DNA of 64,000 nt from Paragordius varius (taxonomy: Eukaryota > Nematomorpha), in assembly GCA_964247055.1 (NCBI GenBank), contig OZ176053.1, positions 4,402,001 to 4,466,000 of the forward strand, read 5' to 3'. Under the pieces are notes generated by a model. It made no database searches and was not told the DNA's origin. It saw only the letters and a list, made by a program, of their open reading frames with translations. This document shows, piece by piece, positions 11,346-25,200 of the stretch (its first letter is position 1; every line of letters begins with the position of its first letter). The position numbers and the translations under genes were made by a program.

Positions 11346-12446
11346 AATGTATATTATGGTTTAAAAATGTATTCATTAACTTTAATAAGTTTTCAGGTTT
11401 GCCAGGATAAACTTGATATTTATTTATTTTAAAATCAGCTAATTAGTTAAATCGTGTTTTCGAGCTAAATTTAGACTCTAGAAGTCACAAACTGTAAAAA
11501 TATTAGCTTTTTATGTCATATAAAGGCGAACAATGTTTGATAATTAAAATTTAAGTAAAATAACTTTCAAAATGAGAAAAAAACTGTACACTACTCAACA
11601 TATTGGATTTTGACACAAACAGGTGGTCAGGCTTTTTATTGGCATACCTGGTATTTTAATTAGACTGAGAGAAATGTCGAAGCAAGGATTTATCAGATCT
11701 TAAAATATTCAATTTATGACAATAATCCAATCATCAAACCTTTTTTGGAGAATTTTCTCGTGATATTTTTCTTTTTGTGCAATTGTGCAATGACCTGAAG
11801 ACTTTTATTAAATTTAAAACATAACATTTATTAAAAATTGAAATTTTTAGATTAGATACGTTTTAAGCATTAAAGATTTTTATTGATTTATATGTTATAA
11901 TGGATCTAATTGAAAAAAAATAATTTTTATGCATTTTTATGTCCACCATTGAAAGTTAGGAAAATATCTGAAATTAATATCTCTTTTTTATACAATTCCA
12001 TAATTAAAAAACACGATATGTAAAAATAAAAAAAATATATAAATTCACCATTCTTGTCATATTTAATATATAAAACTTTGCTTATGTAGCCCCATGTTGT
12101 TCTTAATTTTTCTTAAGAACATCTTTTATAAATAGTGAAACTAGAGGCCGAAATAGTGTGCCAGACAAATATTATCTGTCCTTTTATTTTATACATTTAT
12201 AAAAAATGAAAGTTAAGCCGATAGATGAGGTATTTATAATTTTCCTTGCCTAATTAATTTTCTGGGAATGTATGCGACCGTTGGTGTCATTTTAAAATTA
12301 AAATTTGGAAAAATAGGATTTTTTTAATAACCGCTTCCTCGAAATATTAGAATAATGCATATTTTAGTAATAATAATTTATTTAAAATGATTTATAATTC
12401 AGTTTTAGTATTTTGTTTAATAAAATATATTTAAATGTGTCAAATA

Positions 12447-15400
12447 TTATTCACTAGATTTCCGCATTATGACCCGTCCATCTGTATCAACTAGGGAAGC
12501 CCTTGAATCAAAAATGTTTTTAAGGTTAGTTTTACGCGGTTCTGAATATAATATAAATTGATGGGCCAATACATTTGAATCAAATGCCGTAAAATTAATC
12601 GGACTCCTAAAGGCATTCAAAAGTGCAGCCTTGTGTCTGGATAGCGATGGAACTATACCCTTATCATCATCGTATTCATCGGAAGACACGTAACTCCCAT
12701 CCGCGGCACCATGGGAAAAGGGAGATGAATATCCAATTAATAAATTATTTCGGGCCACTTTTAACGCTTTTTTACCCTTTAATTTTGGGTTTTTCTTTAT
12801 GTGGGAACAATACAGATGGGGAGGATCATGATCAATTTTTTGTTCAGTTAAACACTTGGGTTTTTCTTCTGATTCTTCTTTAGCATTAATTTTACGTGGT
12901 GACAACTTTCTTATTTTTGACATAATTGAACTTGAGACCCGGGAAAGGTTTAAATGATCATTATTGAAGGAATGGTTATCATTTTTTATAAGATTGCGAT
13001 TGAGATCCTCAGATGGCAAAACTTGACCTATTCTAAACATAAATTATATTTATGTTGATATTAATATCTGTTAATATTAGGAATCATGCAATACATAAAA
13101 ACAGATTAGTACATGTAACGGTTTAACAGCCAAAAACTTGGAAAATTCATTTTAGCTTATAATAAAATTACACGCATTTTATGGGCTAAACCATTAATTC
13201 TTTACATTAAAAGTACATGATGTTACTAACACTTAAGACTACTTAGATATTACAACACGAATACTCTGCATGCGAAATTTTGTCGTAACATTAGTACAAT
13301 GCAACCTAAGGTCGTATCTGTAATCACAATCGTTGGTAAAGAAAGTTGAAAATTTGGCGATAATATGTCTTTAGATTCATTCAATTTGTTTCTCCCATGC
13401 GCATTTAGTATTTGATAATATTTAACACTTTCAAAATGATGATTGTACGCTGTTACAAATGAATATTTTGGTCGTTTTTTTGGTTGTGTTGAACTTCTAC
13501 GAAATGAGTAAAGCTTCAACGGACGTTTAAAGCTTGATACTTTTAGCTTATTTGAGAGACGTGATAATACGTTGGAATTTTTTCTTATTCTGGTAAAAGT
13601 AATTCATATGTTCGATAATATCTGATTCTGGCTCATAAAAGATAACGTTCCAGCTTATTATCGAGGTGTTAATTTTTAACGGCACATTATTTTTAAGTAA
13701 ACGTAGCAAAAGTAAAAATTTTCAATGAAAAAAAAATAATAAATTTTTTATAGCTATTATTTAAAAACACTTGTATCTCGTAAAATAAAATATGTAATAT
13801 TTACTCGTCCAATGATTCTTGTATGTCGGGTAAGATGTGTTTTTGTATCATCCCTTCAATATCTAAATTATCGTTTGTTGTACAATCGCTGTTTTCCTTT
13901 TGATGTGATAAATGAGCCATGTTTTTGGAACTAAAAACTGTGGGTGTTGAACCTCGTCTCCAAAGTTGCCCTAATGCATGGGATAAGGAAGGATCGGAAA
14001 CTTTCATCTTTTCAGATGATTTTTCATGTGCCATTCCTTGTAGGGGTGTCGATGCTCTTCGATTAACATTAGTATCTTCATATCCTAGTTTGGTTATTTT
14101 AAGATTGCTTACTACAGGTGAGCTTGGTTTGTGATTTAAATCAATGGGTACCATAAATGTGTGGCCATTAAGGATCTGATTTGAGTCCTGTAAATGATGG
14201 CTAATATAGTTGTCTAGAGAAGAAATATCTTCATTACTACTGGAATTTTTGCTTGTATGAGAAGGTGATGATTTTTTGATCCATTTCACTGTATGTATGT
14301 TTTGTTAAGCATAAAATAAATTAATTACATCCATAGTATATATATAAATCGTAATTTTTCGAAAGCTAAGCCTGTGCTATTTGCATAGTATAAATTTTTT
14401 TAAAATATTTTAAAGCAGTCATTTCATTCAAATAACAAATATAGTAGAATAACTTTTCTTTTTCAAAAACCAATCATTGCAAAACACACAACGGTACTCG
14501 GTTTTCCATTTTCTTTGATAGAGCATAATGCAGCCCAATAAAATCAATACAATAATTACGACGAAGATACCCATCCAAAAAGGTTCTTGCAAAAACTTCT
14601 CTGCCGGCGAAAAATTTTCAAATGGAAATTTTAGAGAGCAATCGCTACCTAGAAAATAAATTAAGATTTTATATAAAAATAAAATACTATTTTTATATAA
14701 TAAGTCTATGCGTTATTTTTTTGCAAAACTCAATTAAAATACCCTGATTTATAAAAAAATAAATGATAAATTGAAAAAAATCTAATTTTACTCAAATGCG
14801 CAAACTTCGTATATATGGTATACAGTTCTATCCTTATGATAACAAAGGTTTATTATTCAAAAGATCATTTATAAAATTCAACATAAAACAAACACATGAA
14901 AAATAATGCAAACATTTAACCTGCATAATTGAAGTAGCATTGGCAAAATTTGGTGGAATTAGCAGGTTGGATGAGACAAATACCTTGATTGTTGCAAAAT
15001 TGGGATTCACATACCTCATATTCGCATCGCGGGCCGCCGTGAAAATCGTCACATACGCAAGTTTTTGTGTGATTAAAAAATTTACAGTCTCCCAAATTAC
15101 AATCGTATCCATCACATTCATGTATAAGACAAAATGGGCCTGAATTGACATAAATTTTAACAAATTTTTTTTAATTCACCCTTAAACAATTCAAATTCAC
15201 CTTCGAAGAATTCAAATTCACCTTTGAACAATTCTAATTCTCCCTCGAAGAATTCAAATTTATCCTTCAAATAAAATATTATTTTTTAAGTTTAATAATT
15301 ACCTATAATTTTATATATTTTTTAATAAAGAAAAATTTTATAAATTAAAATAATACTGACAAAATAATAAACTATGCCAAAAAGATGCATTTCATATTAA

Positions 15401-16187
15401 TAATGAGTGATATTTGTTCGAAAACACATAATTTATTTTTAGGGTGAATTTGAATTATTCAAGGGTGAATTTGAATTGTTCGAGAGAAAATTTGAATTGT
15501 TCAAGGGAGAATTTGAACTGTAAATAGAACAATTAAAAAAATGGTAAAAGTTTAAGAAATAATTTTTTCGATTATATAACTCTATAAAAATAGCTGAATC
15601 AGGTATAAAACAGTTTGAAGTGGGTAATAAAATTGTAAATATAAAATGTACAAAAAACCTTTATAAGGTTCCAAGCAATTGCATGTGTTACCGGAGAAAG
15701 TTGAATTATGTGCGCAATATTTATTCAGAGGTAAACTTTTTAGTGCATTTATATTTACTTCATTGGCCTTTGTTTCGAATTTGGGATCTAGGAATTTAAT
15801 AAAATTGAAATATCTAATAAAATGTAAATAGTCCTAAATTTACATTGTAAGTTATATATATAAATTTACAATTCATAATCACCTTTGAACGATTCCAATT
15901 CACCGTCGAACATTCAAAATTTACCCTAAAAATAAATTATGTGTTTTCGGGCTAAAAAACTCATTAATATGACATATATCTTTATCGCATAGTTTATTAT
16001 TTTTTCAGTATAATTTAATACACAAAATTTCATTTCAAAAAAATTAAATATAAGTAATATTTAATTTTAAAAGAAACATAATTTATTTTAGGGGATTTGA
16101 ATTGTTCAAAGGTGATTTTGAATTGTTCAAGGGTGAATATGAATTGTTCAAGAGTGAATTTGAGTGTATATAATATATATATATATA

Positions 16188-16219
<32 letters not shown>

Positions 16220-19200
16220 TATATAGGCTTGTTTGTTTAGTAGGTAGGGCGCCGGACTCTTACCAGGGGCGTACCGATGGGGGGGCAAGGGGGTGCATCA
16301 TGCCCCGGGCGCCGTTATTTAGGGGCGCCTAAATGATTTTTTTAAATTAAATTTAAATTATGCAAAAATAATAACAACTTTCAAGTAAAATTCTTCAGCA
16401 ACATAGGTAATCTGTAAAATAATATCAAAATTATATAAATGAGATCAAGATCAAGCAAAAAACAACTTTCATTATTCCCTTCAACATTTGCAAACTTATT
16501 TTTTCGCTTTAAAAACGTTTCTTTCTCACGCCCATATTGTTAATTCTTTTATTGCCTTTAATTAAATTATTTTAACTTGTCGCTCTGTTGTACACTTGCT
16601 GGCTTAAGTAAACTTACTCAATTTCGTTTAGCTTACAAGTCAACTGCGACTTTTTTATCACCCCACCCCTTATCTCTTTATAATTTATGATTGCATTTCC
16701 ATTTTATACAAATACCCAATTTCATTTATTTAAATACCCAAGATCATTCCGTCTCTAAGGTAGGTTTTATTATTAACATAGCCTTGTTTTTTTTATAATT
16801 ACATTTATTTTCATCATATATCTATGTCTAAACTCAGCGGTTACGCAAATAGGAAACGAAAAATCAAGGAAGAGAATAAAACAAATAAAATGCGAATGCG
16901 TATGAAATCTTATTTAACGAAAATATCTGACCCTAACATTGAAAAAGTGTATGCGACACAAACATAACGGTAATAACTTAAATACACCTGAAACCCTAGT
17001 TATTGATCTAATAAATAGATATAAAACTACAAATATATCATTGTAATTCCAAGCGCTATACCTACAGAGTTTAATGATGTCGCCTTTTTGTAATAATAAT
17101 GTCCCTCCCGTAATATTTAATAAGCTTCACACAATAATGATTCTTCGTGGATCAAGTATATCAAAATAAATGCCATCTCTTTGAAATCATCGTTAAATGC
17201 CTCAATCTTGGTTTTTTCGACGTGTAAAAAAAGGATTTGAAGTTGAGAAGTCTTGGCTTTTATATTTACCAAAGAACAGATCTGAGTATTGTTATGGATG
17301 CCTACTTTTTGATCGATCTTATTATATGAAATATTGGCCTGCATAAAATATCTAATCAACCAAAATCTCCCTGAGGTCGTGTTGCAAGTTTAATGTATCT
17401 AGATCACTCAGCACCAAATCCTGGAAATCTCTATCTTTACTAAAATTGCTCATTTTGACCCAATAATGGGAGAAAACATGAGAAATATTGAATTTTTTAA
17501 CGCTTTATCCTATGTTTTATTCAAAAATTATACATCTTTTAGCTTCAAGAGTTAAAGCTAAATTGATCAATGACATAAGCAAAGTAAATATTTTGAACTA
17601 ATATTTGATTCAACGCCAGATATAGGGCACCGAGAACAAACTCAAGTTGCCAAATAGGTGTTAATTGATTATGAGAAAAAGAAAGTTGTCATAAAGGAAT
17701 CCTTTATGGGTTTTTTTCCAGTTATTCAACAAAGTTGCATTGTCGATTGAAAATGTAATTTTAGAAAATTTAAATATGGATAATATTCAGTTATCAAATT
17801 GTAGATCTCCAATGCTATGATAATTCAGCTGTGGTGTCGGGTCACATTTCAGGCGTTTAACAAAGAATTACGGAAATAAAAGAGCAATATTTGTCAATTG
17901 TGACAATCATTCCTTAAATTTAGTAGGAGTCACGGTAGCAAAAAGATGTTATTGTTGTAACGTGTTTGGGACTAATTAATCCATCTTTTTTATTCAACTA
18001 TTAGATGAGACCTATTAAAAAATAAACTAAAAAACTATTAAGCGTGAGTCTGAAAGCCCGATAGAGTGCTAGAATTCAAGCACTTAATGCCATTGAGGGA
18101 AGAGATGATTTAATAGGCTCTTAAAAGAATTAAGTAAAAATATTTCAAATTCTAGTATAACAAGAAGTGAGGCATCCATTTTACTTCAATGTGTTTTAAA
18201 TTTTAATTTTTATCATTTTTCTGGCATCAAATATTTATAATCGATAGGGTTCAACATAGATTGCAAGATCTTAAAATTAATTTTAATAAAGCATTTAAGG
18301 GCGATATTTTTTTACTAAATTGTTTTATTGATTTTCAAAAAGAGAAGGGGGGAGGGGGCGCCATAAGTGTTTTATGCCCCGGGCGCCGCAAATGCTCGGT
18401 ACGCCACTGACTCTTACACAGCGTGCCAGGGTTTGAACCCTGAAACTACGCATTATTTCCATCATCTCACTGTCAGCCCTGCGCAGGCGAGTGTTAAAGC
18501 CTTCACATGTCCGGATGCATTTAAGTCCTTACCCTTTGATATAAAAATGGAAAAAGGTGACTCTAAACTGTATATTTTTGTTTTATATTTGTATGCATGT
18601 TAAATAATTAACGATATCAGAATTCGATGTAACATTTAAAATGGTGTGCAGTCTATTGGGTTTCAAATAAAAAAAACTTTGTATTAAAATTTAATTTATT
18701 CTTGCCTGATATCGAATCCCACGAGATTGTAAAAGATGCTAAATCATTGGTTGATTTTGAATTAGTTATGATTGTGATAATTAGGACATGAAGCCACGAT
18801 GTTGCCATTACTAAGGGTTCCTTCCACATTAAAATTTGACTTTGGTTTTTAGTATTATTTTCCCTTGTTTGATTATGAAAATCGTTAACAGATATTGGGC
18901 AAAAAGTTTTTTTCAGTAAAGGTACTTTAAACGGATCCTGAATTTGAATGTAGTTTTCACACAATAATGTATCTTTATTGTATAAATAAAAAGGTTTAAT
19001 ATATATTATATAATTTTTAAATTTCAACCTTATATATAGTGCAACATAAAAATAATAGTTTAATTAAGAATATAATTTTTTATTTATTTATAACATTCCC
19101 TAAAATGCCAAACTGTCCCACTCATTTTTTAAGCAAAATCTTTACTTAGAAATATTTCAAAGATTTGAAAAGTATATTTTTAAGCCATATTCCCATCTTA

Positions 19201-22200
19201 TTGTTTATTTGTGCCATTTTTCAAATGACTGACCCGGCTAAATTACAAAATGTCTGGCTCAAAGCTAATTTACTGTGCCCATGGTTTTTCTATAAGGGAA
19301 AATTCAGCCCATATATATCAAGATTTTTGCTTCTATCAATACATTGTTAAATTTATTTGCAATATAATTAACAACAATTATGTCGGCTATTAAATATTGA
19401 TGGTCATTTATTTTGCGCTCAATTATATATAGAGTAATTTTGGTAATATGTTAGTTCCACTATTATATTACAGTATAAGTAAGTATAAAAAGATATTAAT
19501 TATTGCCAAACAGTAAATACAACAAAGGGCTGTATTATTGGCTTATAGTTATTTTTTTGACATTTTACTATTATTAGCCAACAATACTGTCCTTTGTTGT
19601 ATTTTCTATTTGGCAATAATTAATAACTTTATAGCGTTGTATACTTACACTGCTGGATTAGGATAAAAATTACTTTTTTAAAAATAGTGATCTTTACCAT
19701 ACATATGTTAGTAATATAAAGATAAACCAACATTTTTGATTATAGTCCAAAGCCTAAAATACGTCTTATCAAAAAAATATCTGCTTCAAAATATGCAATT
19801 CCTAAAATATGTCATTTTACATGGTTTTTGCCTCCTTATTATTTGTAAATAAAATATTTGCGAATATATAACCGATTTATTACCATTTACACCCACAAAA
19901 ATTTGATTGGAAACTAGGGATAAAACAACGTTGCCTATTTCTTCACTCATAAATGTTAGTTGCCATGTTACGTTGGGTGGAAAATTATGCGGATAATTAA
20001 TTGAGTTAATATTAGTTTGTTCAGAGTCTTGGGTAATCTTGATCGTTTCTTCCAATCGTAAGTTATCAACTGTAGAAAAAAAGTAATCCATAAAGCCTTA
20101 AAGCAATGAAAAAGGTGTCGATTCTGCAATCGCACTATAATTGATACATAGTTAGTTATAAGGTTATTTAACACTTTAAGATTGGATCCTTGAACGCAAT
20201 ACCGTGACTGTGAAAGCTTAGAAAAATCAACAGGCAATTTTTTTAACATATGTTTACTACGCCATATAAACGGAAACAAAAAAATAGTATGGAATTCTTA
20301 ATTATCATAAAGAATGTAAATTTTATCAATTTGACTGGTTGTGACCGTTAATATTCAAATTCTATAATCAGACCGGTTATATGATTTGACCGTTCATGAA
20401 CCAACCTTACTTATGTATAATCACTTTGATTTTTGTATAAGTAAATAAATTTTTCCAAACTGCATGAATAAAAAATTGTCTAATATTAGTGTGTTGCATT
20501 ATCAGAGAATAAAAATGTTAAATAACCTGAAAAAAAACTAAAATTTATTTTATAGAAACAAACCAATATGGACCTAATTTGTTAAATTACACACAGAAAT
20601 AAATACAGAAAATAACCATTAGCCAATGATACTTTCCTTTGTTGTTTATACTATTTGGCAATAATTAATAAAGGCATTTGTAAATATATTATATATTTTT
20701 GATATATACCTGCTTTATATGAAAAGTTGTAAAAATTAATCATTGGGCTAATATTAGGTTGTTTAACATGGTAAACCATTAAAGCCTCATTCTCGGACAC
20801 GAAATTAAGATTATTATTTAATGTAATCATATCCATAGGACAAAGCATGGTGGAACGATTTTTATATTTATTGGTAGGAGAAAAATCTTCAATAACAATA
20901 TATTCCTGGAAACAAGTATTATCACCCGCGTTCGACATATTAACATCAGTAGAAAAGATAATGTTAAGCAGTGTTAACAAGATTCTTTTTTGCGGATTAT
21001 TTAAAGATATTTGTGTCATACAGGTTAATTGTGGTACCTTTTTTTCAAGTTCATTATTAGAAAAATATCCCTCTTGTGCTTGTATCATGGAATTCTTGTA
21101 CGCTTCAAATTTGTTCCCAAGCCTTCTTTTTGAATTGTTATGTAGTGTCGTAAGATTTATGTTTTGGTGACAACTTTTTAAGTCTAATACCCTCCAACCA
21201 AAAACAAATTGAGGAGGAAATGTATTAACATATCGATTAAAAATTATTCCAACAGTAACTTTTGAATCGGTTATGATGCGAGCTGTATTTTCTATGGCTA
21301 CAATCGTCTGAATATTTGGACTTAAATTTAGCCGGATATTATTATGTCGATCTATTTCATAAGAGGTCGCATTATTTGAATCAACATAAATTGCTTTTGA
21401 AACGCTTACATTTTTCAAAACAAGGTTATTTGAAAGAGCTCCACAAAATCTTAATTCCCACAGAGTTTCAGGGATGCGTAGGCCTATCGTAATTATTTTA
21501 AAAGTAAATCATATACAAATGGATATAATAATTGGTAAATCAATAGGAATTTTTCCCAATAAAATAAATATTTTACTTAAATATCCATATAAACAGTCTG
21601 GATGGTAGGGAAATTCTAATTTTGATAATTTAAATTCGATATAATAGGACCCATTTGTCAAATCTACTTCCACAAAATATTTATCAGCTTTTCCCATCTT
21701 TGTGATAGATTTTTCGGAATACTTTGCTGTGAGACGATTTTCTGATACTGTCAAATTATTTGCGAATTGTCTGTTTCTTACTAATAAAATAAATAAGCTC
21801 TATATGTTGTCGAAGGTAAATATTTTTTGAGTCCAAATAAAATTGTTATAATATATGGCTTCTTATATAAATAAATTATTTACTAACAAAGAGTCGAATC
21901 CTTATTGAAATATTTTACAAAAATCATTTAACCCCATCATTTCCGTTGATGATTAATGTTGAGGTAGTTCTCTACCCTGCGTTCTTCTAGCGTCTAAATT
22001 GTGACAACTCTTAAAACGTTTGAAAAAATCCATAAATATTAAATATTTCTGGTATATTATAATTTAAAAGCTTTATAAATAAAAATCTATTTGCCTGTTG
22101 TATTCGCGATTTCAAAAATTATAAAGAAAAAAATGGCGGAGAAACAGTTTGAGATGAGGATTTTTTACATTTGCGTTATTTAATAATTTTTTTGTATTAT

Positions 22201-25200
22201 GTGCCTAATAGGCTAAAGAAAGCATAATTTTTATTGCCCCTATACTTTTAAAATTTTTTTAAGATAATTAATTTGTAAATGACTCTTTGGTATTAAATTA
22301 CTCCCAAAGGTAATGAGGTGTTTCCATAAAAACTCATTAAAATTATTTGTATATTCAAAAAGGTGAAGAGCAGATTATTATTAAAATAAAAGAATATTTT
22401 TTATATTTTTATTCTATAAAATAAGTGTGTTTTGCAAGCGCTAGCGATAATAAATAAAACTAGTTATTTGTCCTCGATGGAAGTTATAAATTTTTAAAAA
22501 TTTATTAATGACTTACTTCAATTATAAAGCATGATATAAAAATTAGACTTATTCTTTTAATACCCCGAATAAAATTATCCAATTTTTATGCACTTTGACA
22601 CTTCATCTTTAAATTTCGATTACTACTGGAAACGTTCCTGGCAAAATCATAATAAGCCTTGTTTAAAAGGGTAAAAAATAATATAAATACCTTCTGGTTC
22701 TTTATCAATCCAAGCCTTTATCATTATTTTTGGTACCTGGGAAACTTTATGATTATAATAATGAATGTTAATTTGTGATGTAAAATGTTCTTCTAATTTG
22801 TTACGTGGTGACGTTAAGGTGTATTGCAACAATTTTTCACTTAGCTTCCAATCTCCACATAACATTTTGGTTTTAAGATATTCACCCATAAGCGATTTTG
22901 TATCCGCAATACTTTGATAAAAATTTTCATGATTGATGGCCAGGCTATTCCCATCACGATGTAATATTTGCAAATACTCCATCAGACACCTAATGCATAT
23001 AAGATCAACAAGATAATGACTCTATAAATTTTTTCCTTGTAAAAATATTGTAGCGCGGATTAGCTCATTAAAATGTTAAATTATTAAAAAAATTGTTTTT
23101 TGAGAATCCTATTTTATGTCAACTGTTTGCATATAATTTTCAATTCCAATCCTTTATATGAAGATAAAAAAATAGGGTTTGGATTATCAAATTTTGTTCC
23201 ATTTCCGTTATACTGCGCAACAAGTAATAAATAAATTTTTGAAGGTAATTCGAAATGCCATATTATATCTTTCACATTCTACAACAACAAAAAAACGGTT
23301 GTTTAATTTAGTAAAATGTCATAAGCTGTGTAAAAGGCAAATTTGACAAAAATTTATTATGAATTTAGAAATATCATGATACTTTTAAACAAATATATGA
23401 TAGTATTTTACGGTTTAAGAAACAAACAAAAAAAACGAAAACCCATGACTTTTTGTGATATTTAGATCCATTATACGAATATGCATCACGGAATAGGGTT
23501 CAAGGCTTTTTATGATAATGGAACAGTTTGTCCAAAACGCATCGTTTTTGTCGCCAAATACATCCTTACTCACATTCACAATCACTTTTGGGAATTTATA
23601 CGAAAGATTGTAAGTATTACACGTTTCAGAAAAGGATCCTATGCATAAAATTTATATTTTATGATATATTCTTCAAAATTTATATAGAAAAATTAAATAA
23701 TTTATCTTTAGTTAATATTTCATAATATGAAGTAAAAAGCGTTACTCTATCAATCTTATTGTTAATTGTGAAAACCTTTTTTACCGTAAAATATAATCGT
23801 ACTAATCACAACATTCGAATTAGAATCTTTTAAAAATTTAAGGAATTGAATTTAACAAACTGGGGAAAATATTTGATATATATTCCTTTATTTATTAAAA
23901 GAATATTCAGAAGAATTTAATATTAACTGTCGCGGTTTTGTGAGACAACAATACATAATGCATTTCTCAAGCTTGAAGCGTTCGAAAAAATCTCTGAAAT
24001 CAATCCATCTGTTTTAATAGTATCTCTGCAACCTTAAAAATATTATTATTGTTACCCAAATGCGTTATATCGGGTGCTATTATCCAAAAATCTGTTTCAT
24101 TGGTAATATTTCTATTATGCAAAAAAGTATACGGTAATCAATGTAAGGTATAATGTCAAATAAATGACAATTTCTGGACGAATTAAAATTCTTGGGGCTT
24201 GGATAAAAAATTCAAATAAACAGGGGCCCTAATCATATTTTATTTAATTGTTAAAAAGATTTTGTACAAAAACACAGAAATAATGACGTTTTTTTACTTT
24301 ATTAGATTAACAATTTAAAGATTAATTTGATTTGCTGCTCTTTAAAATAATTATTTCTAAATTTAATTGAACATAAAGATTTTAGAGTTCGGAGCCGTAA
24401 CCACAAAAATTAGTAGACCTCATACGTTTTGTATTGATATTAAGTAATAATCGGTAGCTCAAAACAAAACCTAACATGATTAAACCAACCAACTTTAAAA
24501 CCGTTTTTTATGTTGATTCCGATTTTGTCATCATTATTCCAAACAAAATAAAACTGATTTCATAATTTATTTAACACATTCAGAAATAGCCACCGTAAAT
24601 ATTGCAAAAATTATGGGTGTACTTAATATATAATAAGATGAAAATAAAAGTATCGAATAATTTTGTCTACTGTTAATATTCAACATGTATGTATAAATAT
24701 TTAGATTGGGATTCAGGTAAAACATTAAACGAGAGTTACATACTGATTAATCACACAACTTTTAGATACTCATATTTATATATATATATATATATATTTA
24801 GGCTGCTAATAGCCATTCGAAAGAGTTTGCGCTACGTGTTATATTATGAAGAGGGATGGGGGGGGGGGGGGGAGGGGAGGGTTAGGGCTTAATCGAGAAT
24901 TATAATTTGGCCAATAATAATATAAATGTGGTAAAAATTAAATGGTTTACCTAATACCGGATTGAATTATGTTGCAAACTTTTGTTTCATTAAATGGGAT
25001 CATATGAATAGTTTTAAATGTTGTTTGACATTCCCCTAAAGCATTTTCTAATGTAACCGGCGGCCGAATAATACAGGCCGTTAGAGATTCATTTATTGTA
25101 ATACACTCATGATTCAAATTTTTCAAACTTACTAATCGTAGGAGAACCGCATATGTGTTAAGAATAAAAAATAGTACAATTACTAAATCCCAATTTTTTA

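Noticed and set aside
12623-15143. Plus-strand frames at 12623-12883, 13919-14134 and 14940-15143
   Set aside because: Antisense to well-supported exons of the CUB/EGF gene.
17117-17359. 80-residue minus-strand frame inside the hAT element
   Set aside because: It opposes the transposase strand and shows no domain.
16226-18440. Functional tRNA-Lys gene interrupted by an insertion
   Set aside because: Boxes A and B are present, but the acceptor and anticodon stems do not pair; a SINE explains it better.
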